A stretch of DNA of 45,604 nucleotides from Novosphingobium cyanobacteriorum (GCF_029436685.1 NZ_JAROCY010000026.1:1-45604); one strand, 5' to 3'. Counted from the first letter of the stretch, positions 24,026 to 33,537 are shown. Made by a program: numbers and translations. The notes: generated from the letters alone by a model not told the origin.

Positions 24026-25555
24026 TCAGGCGGACGGGCCCAGCCGCAAATCACGCAATTGGGTGCGGCGGACCTTGCCGGCATCGTCCCTGACCGGCTC
24101 GTGGGTGAATTCAATTGACCGTGGCCGCTTATATGCAGCCAGCCGTTCCAGTTCCGCAGCGAGATACGCAAGGCCATCTACCGGGACTTCGTGGCCAGCG
24201 GGAAGTTCGACGATGGCGTGGAGGCGGCTGCCCATGTCTTCATCCGGCAACCCGATTACCGCGCAGCATTGCACCAGGGGATGCAGCTCGATCGCCGCCT
24301 CGATCTCTGCCGGATAGACGTTCATGCCACCAACGATCACCATATCGGATCGGCGGTCGGCGATGTAGAGATAACCGTCCTCGTCCACCCAGCCCATGTC
24401 GCCGAAACTGTCGAGATCGCCGCGGATGCGCGTCTCTGAGCCGATGTAGGCATATCTGGTGCCCGGTCCCAGTGCGCGACGGCGGAAGTGAATCTCGCCC
24501 ACCTGCCCCGGCCCTAGCTGCTGCCCGTCTTCATTCAGGATGATGATCTCGTCACCGCTGACCGCCCTGCCCACGGACCCGGGTCGCTCAAGCCATTCAT
24601 GCCCATAGATCAGCGTAGCGCCGATCCTTTCGGTTCCACCGTAGACCTCAAGCACCCGCTCACCACCGAGCCGATCGATCCACCAGCGCTTTACGTCGGG
24701 CGGACAAGGCGCGGCAGCGTGAAACAGGACCTCGATCGACGAAAGGTCTGCCAATGCCGTAACCTCGACCGGAAGCTTCGCAATCCGGCTCATCATCGTT
24801 GGCACCAGATTGACCGAGTGAGGGCGATGCCGGTCCACCAGCCGCAACCATTCGCGCGGCTCGAAATGGGTCATGCATACGGTCTTGCTGCCTTCGGCCA
24901 GCGGCAGGATGCAGTAGTTGTAGGGCATCGTGTGATAGAGCGGCCCGGCATTGAGCGTGACGATGCCGGCCGGGCGAAAGACCGATGCCTTGTCGGGGCC
25001 CCAGACCGATGGCACCGGGTCGATGATCAGCTTGGGCTGGCCCGTGCTTCCACCACTTGCCATGATCTTTCCGGGCATGGACACGGCCGGGGGCAAGGGG
25101 CTTTCATCAAATGCAGCCCAGTCGGCAGCATCAACGTCAAGCCGGTCGGCATAGCCGGGTTGCGTGGCTGCATCCGCCACGATGCAGGCAGGTTCGATCA
25201 GTGCGACCATGCCTGCGAACTCGCCGGCCACCAGACGGTAGGACACCGGGCAGGGCACGGCCCCCAGCTTCCATGCCGCATACATTGCGGCAATGAATTC
25301 GGGGCGGTTGGGCATGGAGATGATCACGCGGGCGCCCGCCTTTACTCCGCGCGCCTCCAGCATCCGGGCCAGCCGGTTGCTCATCCGGTCGAGCGTGGCA
25401 AAACTCAGGCTGGCATCGCCAAGGACGAGCGCGGTCGCATCCCCCTTGATCACGGCATGGGCGGACAGAAGTGCGCCGAGCGGTGCCCCAGCCTTCGGCC
25501 GACCAAGCTCGTCTATCAGATCGTCAACCGGAGTCATCGGGTGCGCCGTCGCCAT
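24026..25555 (-). CDS. AMP-dependent acyl-CoA synthetase/ligase
   Basis: A 509-residue ANL-family ligase. The P-loop is ASGGSTGQPK, the A5 motif is VYGGTERIG (a variation on the common YGxTE), the A7/A8 region is GDMGWVDEDG...DRRSDMVIVGGMNVYP, and the catalytic lysine is in DAGKVRR. The acid substrate cannot be inferred. The ATG at 25555 follows AAAGGGA. It heads a leftward unit with the crotonase gene and is divergent from the reductase/KstD operon. An ATCACATG-type element (25643-25657) lies about 95 bases upstream. Confidence 0.92.
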   Translation of the reverse strand: MATAHPMTPVDDLIDELGRPKAGAPLGALLSAHAVIKGDATALVLGDASLSFATLDRMSNRLARMLEARGVKAGARVIISMPNRPEFIAAMYAAWKLGAVPCPVSYRLVAGEFAGMVALIEPACIVADAATQPGYADRLDVDAADWAAFDESPLPPAVSMPGKIMASGGSTGQPKLIIDPVPSVWGPDKASVFRPAGIVTLNAGPLYHTMPYNYCILPLAEGSKTVCMTHFEPREWLRLVDRHRPHSVNLVPTMMSRIAKLPVEVTALADLSSIEVLFHAAAPCPPDVKRWWIDRLGGERVLEVYGGTERIGATLIYGHEWLERPGSVGRAVSGDEIIILNEDGQQLGPGQVGEIHFRRRALGPGTRYAYIGSETRIRGDLDSFGDMGWVDEDGYLYIADRRSDMVIVGGMNVYPAEIEAAIELHPLVQCCAVIGLPDEDMGSRLHAIVELPAGHEVPVDGLAYLAAELERLAAYKRPRSIEFTHEPVRDDAGKVRRTQLRDLRLGPSA

Positions 25556-25642
25556 CGGATATCCCTTTTCCTGCACGCGCTCCCCTCGCCGAACTCCATT
25601 GATCTCCCGGCCGCGAACCGCCATGCCAGCGAACCCAGCCAC

Positions 25643-25657
25643 GGCCAATCACATGGC
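25643..25657 (-). promoter_or_regulatory. Putative CATGTGATT operator element
   Basis: The minus strand reads GCCATGTGATTGGCC, sharing CATGTGATT with the 33425-33440 element. It lies in the divergent spacer between the CoA ligase and the flavodoxin-fold reductase, about 95 bases from the ligase start. The call rests on similarity alone. Confidence 0.25.
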
Positions 25658-25821
25658 TGATATGAGCCCAGGATGCTGCATCGCGCAGGAACAAGCTTCA
25701 CGTGGGTGATCCTCTCGCAGGCTTGACGCCGGCGAATTGACACCATTGCATGTCGCTACCTATCTCCCCCCTGCGCCGGGGATCTCGGCCCCCAGAAGCT
25801 CACTTTCTGAAAGCAGCATCC

Positions 25822-26580
25822 ATGAAAGTTCTGATCGTATCGGCGCATCCGGAACCGTCCTCGCTGACCAATGCCTTGCGCAATGTGGCGATCAGCCAGC
25901 TTGAAGCGGATGGGCACGAGGTGCGGGTGAGCGACCTTTACGCCATGAACTTTCAGCCCTGCGTCGTCCGCGAGGATTTCCCCGCGCTTGCCGAGGGTGA
26001 ACCCTTGCGCCCTACTGTCGCCTCGATGCAGGCCTCGGCCACGTCCGCGTTCACGCAGGACGTGTTGGACGAACAGGAAAAGGTGCTCTGGGCCGACGCG
26101 GTCATCTTTGCCTTCCCGCTGTGGTGGTTCTCGGTCCCGGCCATCATGAAAGGCTGGATCGACCGGGTGTGGACGGCCGGGATCGGCTACCAGCTGTCTG
26201 GCGAGCGTTATGGCGCAGGCCGGATGTCGGGCAAGAGGGCGATGATCATGGTCATGATCGGTGGACGCGAAACGTATTTCAGCGCTGGGGGCGTCAACGG
26301 CCCGATCGATGACCTGCTGTTCCCGATCACGCACGGGATGCTGTACTATCCCGGCTTTGCCGTCTTGCCCTCACTGCTGGTCTACCGCACCCATCACCTC
26401 GATGGCCGCTATGACGAAGTGTGCGATGAAGTGCGCGGCCGGATGCGGGATCTGTTCACCACACCGCCCATTCCGTTCCGTGCGCAGGCTGGAGGCGATT
26501 TCGACGAACAGCTCGGCGAGCTGAAGCCTGAGATCGCCCCCGCGACGCCACAGGGCTTTGCGCCGCTCTACAAACCCTGA
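25822..26580 (+). CDS. NAD(P)H dehydrogenase (quinone) / flavodoxin-like reductase
   Basis: A 252-residue protein with the flavodoxin-like fold of the NQO1/KefF/MdaB group. It opens with MKVLIVSAHPEPSSLTNALR (FMN/FAD phosphate site) and carries FAFPLWWFSVPAIMKGWIDR, a hallmark of the family. These enzymes move two electrons from NAD(P)H to quinones or flavins. It is first in a rightward operon that includes an acyl-CoA-dehydrogenase-fold monooxygenase, so it could supply reduced flavin or detoxify quinones made there. The start at 25822 has no strong ribosome site; an earlier in-frame start would add 24 unrelated residues. Confidence 0.9.
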   Translation: MKVLIVSAHPEPSSLTNALRNVAISQLEADGHEVRVSDLYAMNFQPCVVREDFPALAEGEPLRPTVASMQASATSAFTQDVLDEQEKVLWADAVIFAFPLWWFSVPAIMKGWIDRVWTAGIGYQLSGERYGAGRMSGKRAMIMVMIGGRETYFSAGGVNGPIDDLLFPITHGMLYYPGFAVLPSLLVYRTHHLDGRYDEVCDEVRGRMRDLFTTPPIPFRAQAGGDFDEQLGELKPEIAPATPQGFAPLYKP

Positions 26581-26837
26581 TCGCAACGGCACAAAGTATC
26601 CCGGGCTGCCAACCGCAGCGCGCCACAAGTAGCGCGCCGTGCCCTTGCCCCTGCGCCAGATCAGATCTGCACCGCACTGCACGCAAGGGCCTGTCAAAGT
26701 ATCCGAGATGTAATGTCCAATCGGTCGCGTTGACAGAATCCTGACCCAGATTTCTAATTGCCGGCATTCTCGTTGGTTTAAAGCTGTGCCGAATGAAGTC
26801 TTCCTGCCTGCGGGCCAGTTAATTGAGATCCATCACC

Positions 26838-27638
26838 ATGCAATTGCTCGACAAACTCTTCGGCCTCCAGAACAAGACCGCATTGGTCACAGGTGCGGGC
26901 AGCGGACTGGGCCAGGTGATTGCCGAAGGTTTCGCAGAGGTTGGAGCGACAGTGATCTGCGCCGACGTCAGCCGCGAGCGGTCCGAAGACGTGGTCGCCC
27001 GCATCACGGCTGCCGGCGGCGCTGCCGAAGTCTGCCAGCTCGACGTCTGGAACGAAGCCGCCGTCAGCGCGCTGGCCGCTGAATTCGGTGACCGCAGGCT
27101 CGACATTCTGGTGAATTTTGCGGGCGTGGCCACGCCTCCGACCCTCACTCATGAGATGACGACCGAGGACTGGGAACGCGGCGTCGGCATCAGCCTCACC
27201 GGAACGTTCTTCATGACCCGCGCCATGCTGCCCAAGATGCGTGAAGCGGGCGGCTCGATCATCAACGTCGCCTCCATCCTCGGCCTCGGTGGCTACTTCC
27301 CCGACTTCCCTGCCTCGAGCACGGACTACGCGGCCGCCAAAGCCGGCGTGATCGGCTTTACCCGCCAGGTTGCAGTTGAATACGCGGCTGAAAACGTCCG
27401 TGCCAACGTGATTGCGCCGGGCTGGCATGGCGGCACCCGTCTGGGCGATGCGCGCCGCAGAGAACGCACCAAGGAAGAGGAAGAACGCTTCTACACCGAA
27501 ATGAACCGCCGCATTCCCATGAAGCGCCGGGGCGAAGCCAGCGAGATTCTGGGCCTTGCCCTGTACCTCGCCTCGCCCGCATCGGGTTATGTGACGGGCC
27601 AGGTCATCACCCAGGACGGTGGGTGGACCGCATGCTGA
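26838..27638 (+). CDS. Short-chain dehydrogenase/reductase
   Basis: A 266-residue SDR. The cofactor motif is TGAGSGLG, Asp is at the end of beta-2 (CADVSRE), the NNAG position reads NFAG, and the active site is VASILGLGG with an S-x-DYAAAKA (Tyr-x3-Lys) motif. A charged insertion, RRRERTKEEEER, near residue 210 is unusual and would lie in the substrate lid. The ATG at 26838 is chosen by homology length; GAGA upstream is a weak ribosome site. It is the second gene of the rightward operon leading to the KstD-like gene. Confidence 0.9.
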   Translation: MQLLDKLFGLQNKTALVTGAGSGLGQVIAEGFAEVGATVICADVSRERSEDVVARITAAGGAAEVCQLDVWNEAAVSALAAEFGDRRLDILVNFAGVATPPTLTHEMTTEDWERGVGISLTGTFFMTRAMLPKMREAGGSIINVASILGLGGYFPDFPASSTDYAAAKAGVIGFTRQVAVEYAAENVRANVIAPGWHGGTRLGDARRRERTKEEEERFYTEMNRRIPMKRRGEASEILGLALYLASPASGYVTGQVITQDGGWTAC

Positions 27639-27726
27639 CGCTGCCCCACCGGCATGGCGCTTCCCGCGTCTTCAATTCCACTCTCTTTGTCGAGCACGGC
27701 AAGGCTCAAAACTGAGGCAAGAACGC

Positions 27727-28944
27727 ATGTTTCATGACAAGACTCTGCGCGCCAACCCCGAAGAACACGCCTTGAAGGCGGAGGCTGAGCGTCTTGCGCC
27801 GCTGTTCGAGGCCAAAGGGCCGGAAAACGAAGCCGCTGGCCAGTTGAGCCCGGAAACCGTCACGGAACTGCGCGGTAACGGCTTCTTCGGCATGATGGTG
27901 CCCAAGGAACTGGGCGGTGCAGATTGCACCCCACTGCAGACCCTGTCCGTGGTGGAATCCCTGTGCCACAGCGATTCCGCAACCGGATGGGTGACGATGG
28001 CCGCCAATGTCGCAACGGCATCGGCCGCCGCCTTCCTGCCTGACGAAGGCGTCAGGACCGTGTTCGCCAAGCCGGGCGCAATGGTCGCAGGCGCTGGCGC
28101 TCCGCGCGGCAAGGCCGAGATTGACGGCAATGGCTACCGGCTGAGCGGCACCTGGACTTATGGCAGTGGCTGCCTGCATTGCGACTGGATCCATGCCGGC
28201 GCGATGATCTACGAAAACGGCGCACCGCGGATGATCCCCGGCACCAACACACCCGAAAGCCGCATCTTCGTGGTCCCGGTCGAGCAGGTCGAGTTCCTCG
28301 GCAACTGGGACGTGCTGGGCCTGCGCGCGACCGGCAGTGTCGATTATGCGATCCGCGATGTCTACGTACCGCATGAGATGACCCATTCCGCCTCGGAAGT
28401 GGTCGGCAAGCGTGGCGGCAACGGTTATCGCATCGGCGTGGTGGGCTTTAGCGCCCTCGGCCACACCGGCTTTGCGCTCGGCCACGGTCGCCGCATCCTT
28501 GATGAATTGCTGGCACTCGTCACATCGCCCACCGGGCGGCCTAGCCCGCTTGCCTCGCTGGGCGGTTCAGATGCCTTCAAGCAGGACTATGCCGTGGCCG
28601 AAGGCAAGCTGCGCGCCGCGCGGGCATTCGTCTACGATGTATGGTCAGACATTCAGGACACTGTCGACAAGAGCGAACCGGTCTCGGTCCGCCAGATCAC
28701 GCTGGCACGTCTCGCGCTCAACCATGCGACGAATGCCATGATGGAAATCTCGGTATTCGCCCACCGCGCGGGCGGTGGCGTCGCTCTGCACGCCGGGCCA
28801 TTGCAGCGCACGTTGCGCGACAGCTTCGCTGCAACCCAGCACGTCATGGTTTCGGACAACGCCCTGCGCGATTGCGGGCTCGATTTCCTGGGCCTGGCCG
28901 AAGGCAAGCGCTGGACGCCGCGAGGACTTGTCGACGCAAACTGA
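27727..28944 (+). CDS. Flavin-dependent monooxygenase, acyl-CoA dehydrogenase fold (HsaA/HpaB-type)
   Basis: A 405-residue protein of the group D flavin monooxygenase type, related to HsaA and DszC. It shows GFFGMMVPKELGGA at the N-terminus, then SGTWTYGSGCLHCDW, the HsaA-like flavin/substrate segment, then GLRATGS and C-terminal EISVFAHRAGG. These enzymes use FMNH2 or FADH2 from a separate reductase to hydroxylate phenols or cyclic ketones. It lacks the catalytic Glu region of true acyl-CoA dehydrogenases. The flavodoxin-fold reductase at 25822-26580 is a candidate partner in the same operon, although the usual partner is a flavin reductase of another family. The start has GAGG about nine bases upstream. 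Confidence 0.88.
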   Translation: MFHDKTLRANPEEHALKAEAERLAPLFEAKGPENEAAGQLSPETVTELRGNGFFGMMVPKELGGADCTPLQTLSVVESLCHSDSATGWVTMAANVATASAAAFLPDEGVRTVFAKPGAMVAGAGAPRGKAEIDGNGYRLSGTWTYGSGCLHCDWIHAGAMIYENGAPRMIPGTNTPESRIFVVPVEQVEFLGNWDVLGLRATGSVDYAIRDVYVPHEMTHSASEVVGKRGGNGYRIGVVGFSALGHTGFALGHGRRILDELLALVTSPTGRPSPLASLGGSDAFKQDYAVAEGKLRAARAFVYDVWSDIQDTVDKSEPVSVRQITLARLALNHATNAMMEISVFAHRAGGGVALHAGPLQRTLRDSFAATQHVMVSDNALRDCGLDFLGLAEGKRWTPRGLVDAN

Positions 28945-29046
28945 TCCGCATCCCGCCTGGTTCGGGCGGATGCAAATGTGGGGTCGCCTGGCCAGCGGGA
29001 TGTTCATCGCATCCTGCTCGCCCGGCCATGGGGAAAAACTGGACCA

Positions 29047-30561
29047 ATGCTGCCGATCCATATGCTCTATCGGGGGCTGCGCCTTAACCCCAACGGCCAT
29101 GCCGTAGTCGATGGGGAAGTTCGCCTGACCTATCGCGAGTTGACTCGCCGGGTCGAAGCTGTTGCCAGCTACCTTCAGGAGCGCCTGCCCGAAGAGCAGT
29201 CCCGCGTCGGGGTCTGCGGTCACAACAACTGGCAGCACGTCGTGATGATGCTCGGCGTCTTTGCCTCCGGCCACGTCTGGGTTCCGCTCAATCCCCGTAA
29301 TTCCGCAGCAGAGCTTTCCGGCATTGCCGAAGCCGCCGGGCTAGCGCTGATCGCTGCTGACGAGGACTTCCAGGCCCTGTTCGCGCCTGCCGGGCGGCCG
29401 ATGATCGGCATGGCCGGAACCGGTGGCTGCGCCCCCCGGGTCGAAGATATCTGCGTCAGCCATGATGGCCGTCGGCCCGCTGACATTGTCCACCTGCAGG
29501 AAGCGATCTCCGCAATCAAGTTCACCGGCGGAACGACCGGCCATCCCAAGGGCGTGCTGCAGCCCTATCGCGCCTTCATGAACTGCATCGCCAGCATGCT
29601 CGCAACGTTCCAGTTCGCCGAGGACGAGCGCATGCTCGTGGTCGCGCCGCTCACCCATGGCGCTGGGACATTCCTCCTTCCCGTCCTTGCCGCTGGCGGC
29701 TGCAGCATCCTGCTTGATGGCGCCAAGGCCCCGCAGATTTCGGAAACAATCCTCAGAGAAGGCGTTACGGCGAGCTTCATGCCGCCGACGCTGATCTATT
29801 CGCTGATCGACCACGCAAACGCTGCCGGGATCCGCTACACCGGAATGCGTCACCTGATCTACGGTGCAGCACCCATGCCGATGGCACGGATCCGCCAGGC
29901 GCAGGAGGTGTTCGGTCCTCACATCGCCGCGATCTACGGCCAGACCGAAGCACCGACCATGATCGCGGCCATCACGGCCCGCGAACTTGCGCAGGATGAG
30001 AACATCGAATCCGTTGGCCGCCCCTGCCCGTTCAACGACGTGCAGATCATGGGGCCCGACGGCACGATCCTGCCCTGCGGCGAAACGGGCGAGGTGGTCA
30101 TCCGTGGTGACCTCGTCATGCGCGGCTACCTCAATCGGCCCGACCTTACCGAGCAGACCATCGTCGATGGCTGGCTCCACACCGGCGATCTCGGATCGTT
30201 TGACGAACGCGGCTATCTCTTCCTCAAGGATCGCCTGCGCGACGTGATCATCTCGGGCGGGTTCAACGTCTATCCGGCTGACGTGGAAACTGTGCTCGCC
30301 TCCCACCCGGATGTCGCCGAGGCCTCGGTCATCGCTCGTCCGGACGACTATTGGGGGCAAAGGGTCGAAGCCGCAGTCGTGCTGCGGCAAGGACATCACG
30401 TCTCGGAAGCCGATCTTATCGGCTTTGCCAAGGGAGAGCTGGGCTCGGTTCGCGCGCCCAAGGCGATCCACATCCTCGCATCGATGCCGGTCAGCGCGGT
30501 TGGCAAGGTCACGCGCAACAGCGTGCTGCGCCTGGTCGAACAGCTCGAACAGGCGAGTTGA
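29047..30561 (+). CDS. AMP-dependent acyl-CoA synthetase/ligase
   Basis: A 504-residue ANL-family ligase. It has the P-loop FTGGTTGHPKG, the A5 motif YGQTEAPT, LHTGDLGSFDERGYLFLKDR, the hinge DRLRDVIISGG and the catalytic lysine in VGKVTRN. It is the third CoA ligase of the window and sits between the flavin monooxygenase and the KstD-like gene. An in-frame start at 28978 would add 23 residues without family similarity, so 29047 is preferred, although its ribosome site is weak. It probably activates a carboxylate released by the preceding enzymes. Confidence 0.92.
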   Translation: MLPIHMLYRGLRLNPNGHAVVDGEVRLTYRELTRRVEAVASYLQERLPEEQSRVGVCGHNNWQHVVMMLGVFASGHVWVPLNPRNSAAELSGIAEAAGLALIAADEDFQALFAPAGRPMIGMAGTGGCAPRVEDICVSHDGRRPADIVHLQEAISAIKFTGGTTGHPKGVLQPYRAFMNCIASMLATFQFAEDERMLVVAPLTHGAGTFLLPVLAAGGCSILLDGAKAPQISETILREGVTASFMPPTLIYSLIDHANAAGIRYTGMRHLIYGAAPMPMARIRQAQEVFGPHIAAIYGQTEAPTMIAAITARELAQDENIESVGRPCPFNDVQIMGPDGTILPCGETGEVVIRGDLVMRGYLNRPDLTEQTIVDGWLHTGDLGSFDERGYLFLKDRLRDVIISGGFNVYPADVETVLASHPDVAEASVIARPDDYWGQRVEAAVVLRQGHHVSEADLIGFAKGELGSVRAPKAIHILASMPVSAVGKVTRNSVLRLVEQLEQAS

Positions 30562-30684
30562 AGCACACGATCTTCCAGTTGATCCGGCGGTGCAAATCAT
30601 ACCGTTGATGAACGCAAGCGGCAGGGGCGGTGTGTTGCGGATGAAGTGCCCCGGCTCTACCCCTGACCGATAACGAAGGAGCGC

Positions 30685-32421
30685 ATGCCCGTGACACTGC
30701 CCGCACCCGAATCCTTCACGCTCGAAGCGGAATACGATCTGGTCATTGTGGGCAGTGGCGGCGGCTCGATGGTTGCGGCCATTCGCGCGAAACTTGCCGG
30801 GCTAAAGCCGGTCATCCTTGAAAAGCGCGACAAGATCGGCGGATCGACCGGCTTTTCGGGCGGCGTCTGGTGGGTTCCCAACAACCACATCCTCAAGCGC
30901 TACGGCGTTGAGGATTCGCGCGAGTTGGCTGAGCGCTACATGGCCGCCACGGTGGACTTCGTGGGCAAGGGCACCTCCCCGGCCCGGCGCAAGGCTTTCC
31001 TTGATGAAGCACCGGAAATGATCCGCTTCCTCGAGGAACAGGGCATGCAGTTCGACTATCCGGATGGCTGGTCGGACTATTACGACGATCGCGATGGTGG
31101 GCAACCGCGCGGCCGCTCGCTGACAGCCACGCCCTACGACATCCGCAATCTCGGCCCGTGGGAAGACCTGCTGTCGCGCGGCACCGCCTTTGCCGGCATT
31201 CCGATGCCATCGCTGTACCTGATCAAGATGCTGATGCTCAAGCGAACCTTCGAAGCGAAGAAGATCTTCGCGCGGCTCGCCTTCAGCATCGTCAAGAACA
31301 AGATCCTTGGCCGCCACATCCTCGCTCACGGCGCCTCGCTTCAGGGGCGCATGCTGGAAATGGCGCTGCGCCACGGCATCCCGATCTTTGCCAACTTCGC
31401 CACCAATGAGCTGATCGAGGAAAACGGTCGGATCGTCGGCGTCAGCGGCACCTATCGCGGTGCGCGCACCACGGTGAAGGCGCGGCATGGCGTCCTCGTC
31501 AACGCCGGGGGTTTTGCCCGCAACGACGCCATGCGCCAGAAGTACCAGCGCCACCCGATCAGCGGTTCGTGGACCAATGCCAACCCCGGCGATACCGGCG
31601 AAATGCTTGAGGAAATGATCCGCCACGGCGCGGACACGGAAAACCTCGACCTCGCCGTCTGGGTGCCGACCTCGCTCAACCCCGATGGTTCGCTCCCCGC
31701 CGGAGCCGTGGGCAAGGATGGAACCGGCAGTCCCTTCATGCATGTCGGCGAAATCGCCATACCGCATTACATGTGGGTCAAGCGCGACGGCAATCGCTTC
31801 GTCAACGAGGCCTCATCCTATGTCGAACTGGGTGAGGCGCTGTACCAGAACGATGCTGTCCCGGCTTTTGCGATCTTCGACGATCGGGCCATGCGCAACT
31901 ATGCCTATGGCACCGCCATGCCCGGCACCAAGCCGATCAAGAAATGGCTGGAATCCGGATTCCTGATCAAGGCCGATACGATCGAGGATCTCGCCCGGCA
32001 GGCCGGGATCGATCCTGCCGGCCTCGCCGCCCAGGTGGCCCGCTACAACCGCTTTGCCGAGACCGGAATCGACGAGGAATTCCATAAGGGCGAACGGCAA
32101 TACGACCGTCTGCGCGGCGATCCGACGCACAAGCCGAATCCCTGCGTCGGCTCCATCGCCCACGGGCCGTTCTATGCCACCCGCATCTTCCCCGGCGATG
32201 TCGGCACCTTCGGTGGTGTCGTGACCGATGAACGCGCCCGGGTGCTGAAGGCCGATGGCTCGGTGATCGAAGGGCTCTATGCCACCGGAAACTGCACCTC
32301 GTCTGTGATGGGACGGTCCTATCCAGGGCCGGGCGCCAGTATCTCTCCCGCTTTCACCTTCGGCGATATTGCGGCCAAGGACATTATCGCCAGAGCAGGC
32401 AATTCGGCGGACAGGGCCTGA
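30685..32421 (+). CDS. FAD-dependent dehydrogenase, 3-ketosteroid delta1-dehydrogenase (KstD)-like
   Basis: A 578-residue flavoprotein. The FAD-binding GSGGGS is at 23-28, followed by ILEKRDKIGGSTGFSGG, the covalent-free FAD site of the KstD/fumarate-reductase family. Near the C-terminus SYPGPG holds Tyr546 and Gly550, matching the catalytic Tyr487 and Gly491 pair of Rhodococcus KstD1. KstD enzymes remove hydrogens from C1 and C2 of 3-ketosteroids; relatives act on other cyclic ketones. AAGGAG lies just upstream of the ATG; a GTG nine bases after it is possible. It ends the 25822-32421 operon. A 3-keto cyclic or polycyclic substrate is likely, but a steroid is not proven. Confidence 0.9.
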   Translation: MPVTLPAPESFTLEAEYDLVIVGSGGGSMVAAIRAKLAGLKPVILEKRDKIGGSTGFSGGVWWVPNNHILKRYGVEDSRELAERYMAATVDFVGKGTSPARRKAFLDEAPEMIRFLEEQGMQFDYPDGWSDYYDDRDGGQPRGRSLTATPYDIRNLGPWEDLLSRGTAFAGIPMPSLYLIKMLMLKRTFEAKKIFARLAFSIVKNKILGRHILAHGASLQGRMLEMALRHGIPIFANFATNELIEENGRIVGVSGTYRGARTTVKARHGVLVNAGGFARNDAMRQKYQRHPISGSWTNANPGDTGEMLEEMIRHGADTENLDLAVWVPTSLNPDGSLPAGAVGKDGTGSPFMHVGEIAIPHYMWVKRDGNRFVNEASSYVELGEALYQNDAVPAFAIFDDRAMRNYAYGTAMPGTKPIKKWLESGFLIKADTIEDLARQAGIDPAGLAAQVARYNRFAETGIDEEFHKGERQYDRLRGDPTHKPNPCVGSIAHGPFYATRIFPGDVGTFGGVVTDERARVLKADGSVIEGLYATGNCTSSVMGRSYPGPGASISPAFTFGDIAAKDIIARAGNSADRA

Positions 32422-32479
32422 TATCAATTCCCCAGCGTGGTTGCTCCGGGGGTGAGTTGCACGCGCACAACGGTCGCGT

Positions 32480-33322
32480 TCAGTTGATGGACCGGCACAC
32501 ACCGCCATCGACACGATAGTTGCTGCCTGTCATATAACCCGCCTGCGGGCTGGCCAGAAACGCCACCATCCGCGCAATATCTTCGGGCCTGCCAAAATGC
32601 TTCGTCGGCTGCGGGATCACCTCGGTGGTAAAGCGGCGCTCGATCTCGGCCCACTCGGGCGTGCCCCAGCCCAGTTGCCTGGCCCATTCGACGAAGCCAC
32701 TGCGCACACCCTCGGTGGCGATGGTGCCCGGCGTCACTGAATTGACCGTCACGCCAGTGCCGCCAAGCGATTTGGCAAGGCCGCTGGTCAGGTTGGTGAT
32801 GGCCGCCTTGGCTGGCTGGTAATCGGCAAGATCGGGCTCGGTCTGCGTGGCCGAAGCGCTCGATATGTTGATGATCCGCCCGAAGCCCCGTTCGATCATG
32901 CCCGGCGCCAGTGCCTGGATCAGGCGAACGGTCGATCCGACGTTCTGCTCGTAGGTCCAGCGCCAGTCGTCCCATGGCGTCTCCAGCCACGGACGGTTGA
33001 AGGTTTCAGCTTTGGTATCCGGGCGATTGACCGCGGCCATGCCACCGGCATTGTTGACGAGGATGTCCACCCCGCCCAAGACCTCCAGTGCCCGCTCAGC
33101 CACCCGCGCGCAGTCTTCCTCCTGGCTCAGTTCGCCGGTCACGTAGGACGCATTCGCGCCCTGATCGACCAGTCCCTGCGCCACGGCCCTGGTCTTGGCC
33201 TCGTCTCGGCCGTGCACCATGACCACCGCCCCTTCGGCGGCAAGCATCCGCACGATGGCCGCGCCGATGCCCGAACTGCTGCCCGTAACCAGTGCGCGTT
33301 TTCCGGTCAGTTCAAGGTCCAC
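32480..33322 (-). CDS. Short-chain dehydrogenase/reductase
   Basis: A 280-residue SDR. It has TGSSSGIG, VNNAGG, ISSASATQ and YQPAKAA (Tyr-x3-Lys). At the beta-2 end VHGRDEAK has Arg, which by family knowledge favours NADP(H). A long loop (residues 105-125, with WLETPWDDWRW) and a Trp-rich lid near 190-205 are unusual and suggest a bulky substrate pocket. The GTG start at 33322 has GGAG eight bases upstream. It is divergent from another SDR (33538) across 215 bases and convergent with the KstD-like gene. Confidence 0.89.
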   Translation of the reverse strand: MDLELTGKRALVTGSSSGIGAAIVRMLAAEGAVVMVHGRDEAKTRAVAQGLVDQGANASYVTGELSQEEDCARVAERALEVLGGVDILVNNAGGMAAVNRPDTKAETFNRPWLETPWDDWRWTYEQNVGSTVRLIQALAPGMIERGFGRIINISSASATQTEPDLADYQPAKAAITNLTSGLAKSLGGTGVTVNSVTPGTIATEGVRSGFVEWARQLGWGTPEWAEIERRFTTEVIPQPTKHFGRPEDIARMVAFLASPQAGYMTGSNYRVDGGVCRSIN

Positions 33323-33424
33323 AATCGGTCTCCCATGATATCGTATTTGCCCGGATGCTAAGGTGCACGCAGACCGGGTCCCAAGGGAAAACGGGCGGCT
33401 CACCCTCGATCCTGCCACCTGTTA

Positions 33425-33440
33425 CACATGTGATTTGTCC
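33425..33440 (+). promoter_or_regulatory. Putative operator CACATGTGATTTGTCC
   Basis: It matches the 11617-11632 element at 15 of 16 positions and contains the palindrome CACATGTG. It lies in the divergent spacer of two SDR genes, 103 bases from the minus-strand start and 98 bases before the plus-strand start. Confidence 0.4.
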
Positions 33441-33537
33441 CCGCCGCGCGTGTGCAAAGCCATGGGCCAGGGCCTATGCTTGGCGATGTTGCAGGTCTCG
33501 GATCACGCGAGACTGCGGGAAGAGGAGGAATGCTGCA

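Noticed and set aside
26581..26837. Minus-strand frame with a Cys-x2-Cys motif (CVQCGADLIWRRGKG) in the spacer after the flavodoxin-fold reductase
   Set aside because: Short, with no ribosome site, and it runs into the antisense of the reductase gene. It could be a decayed fragment, but the evidence is too thin to list.
29341..30600. 419-codon open frame on the minus strand
   Set aside because: Antisense to the CoA ligase; no domain features.
30685..32421. Assignment of the whole cluster to steroid degradation
   Set aside because: The KstD-like and HsaA-like proteins point that way, but HsaC, HsaD and other core steroid genes are absent from the window.
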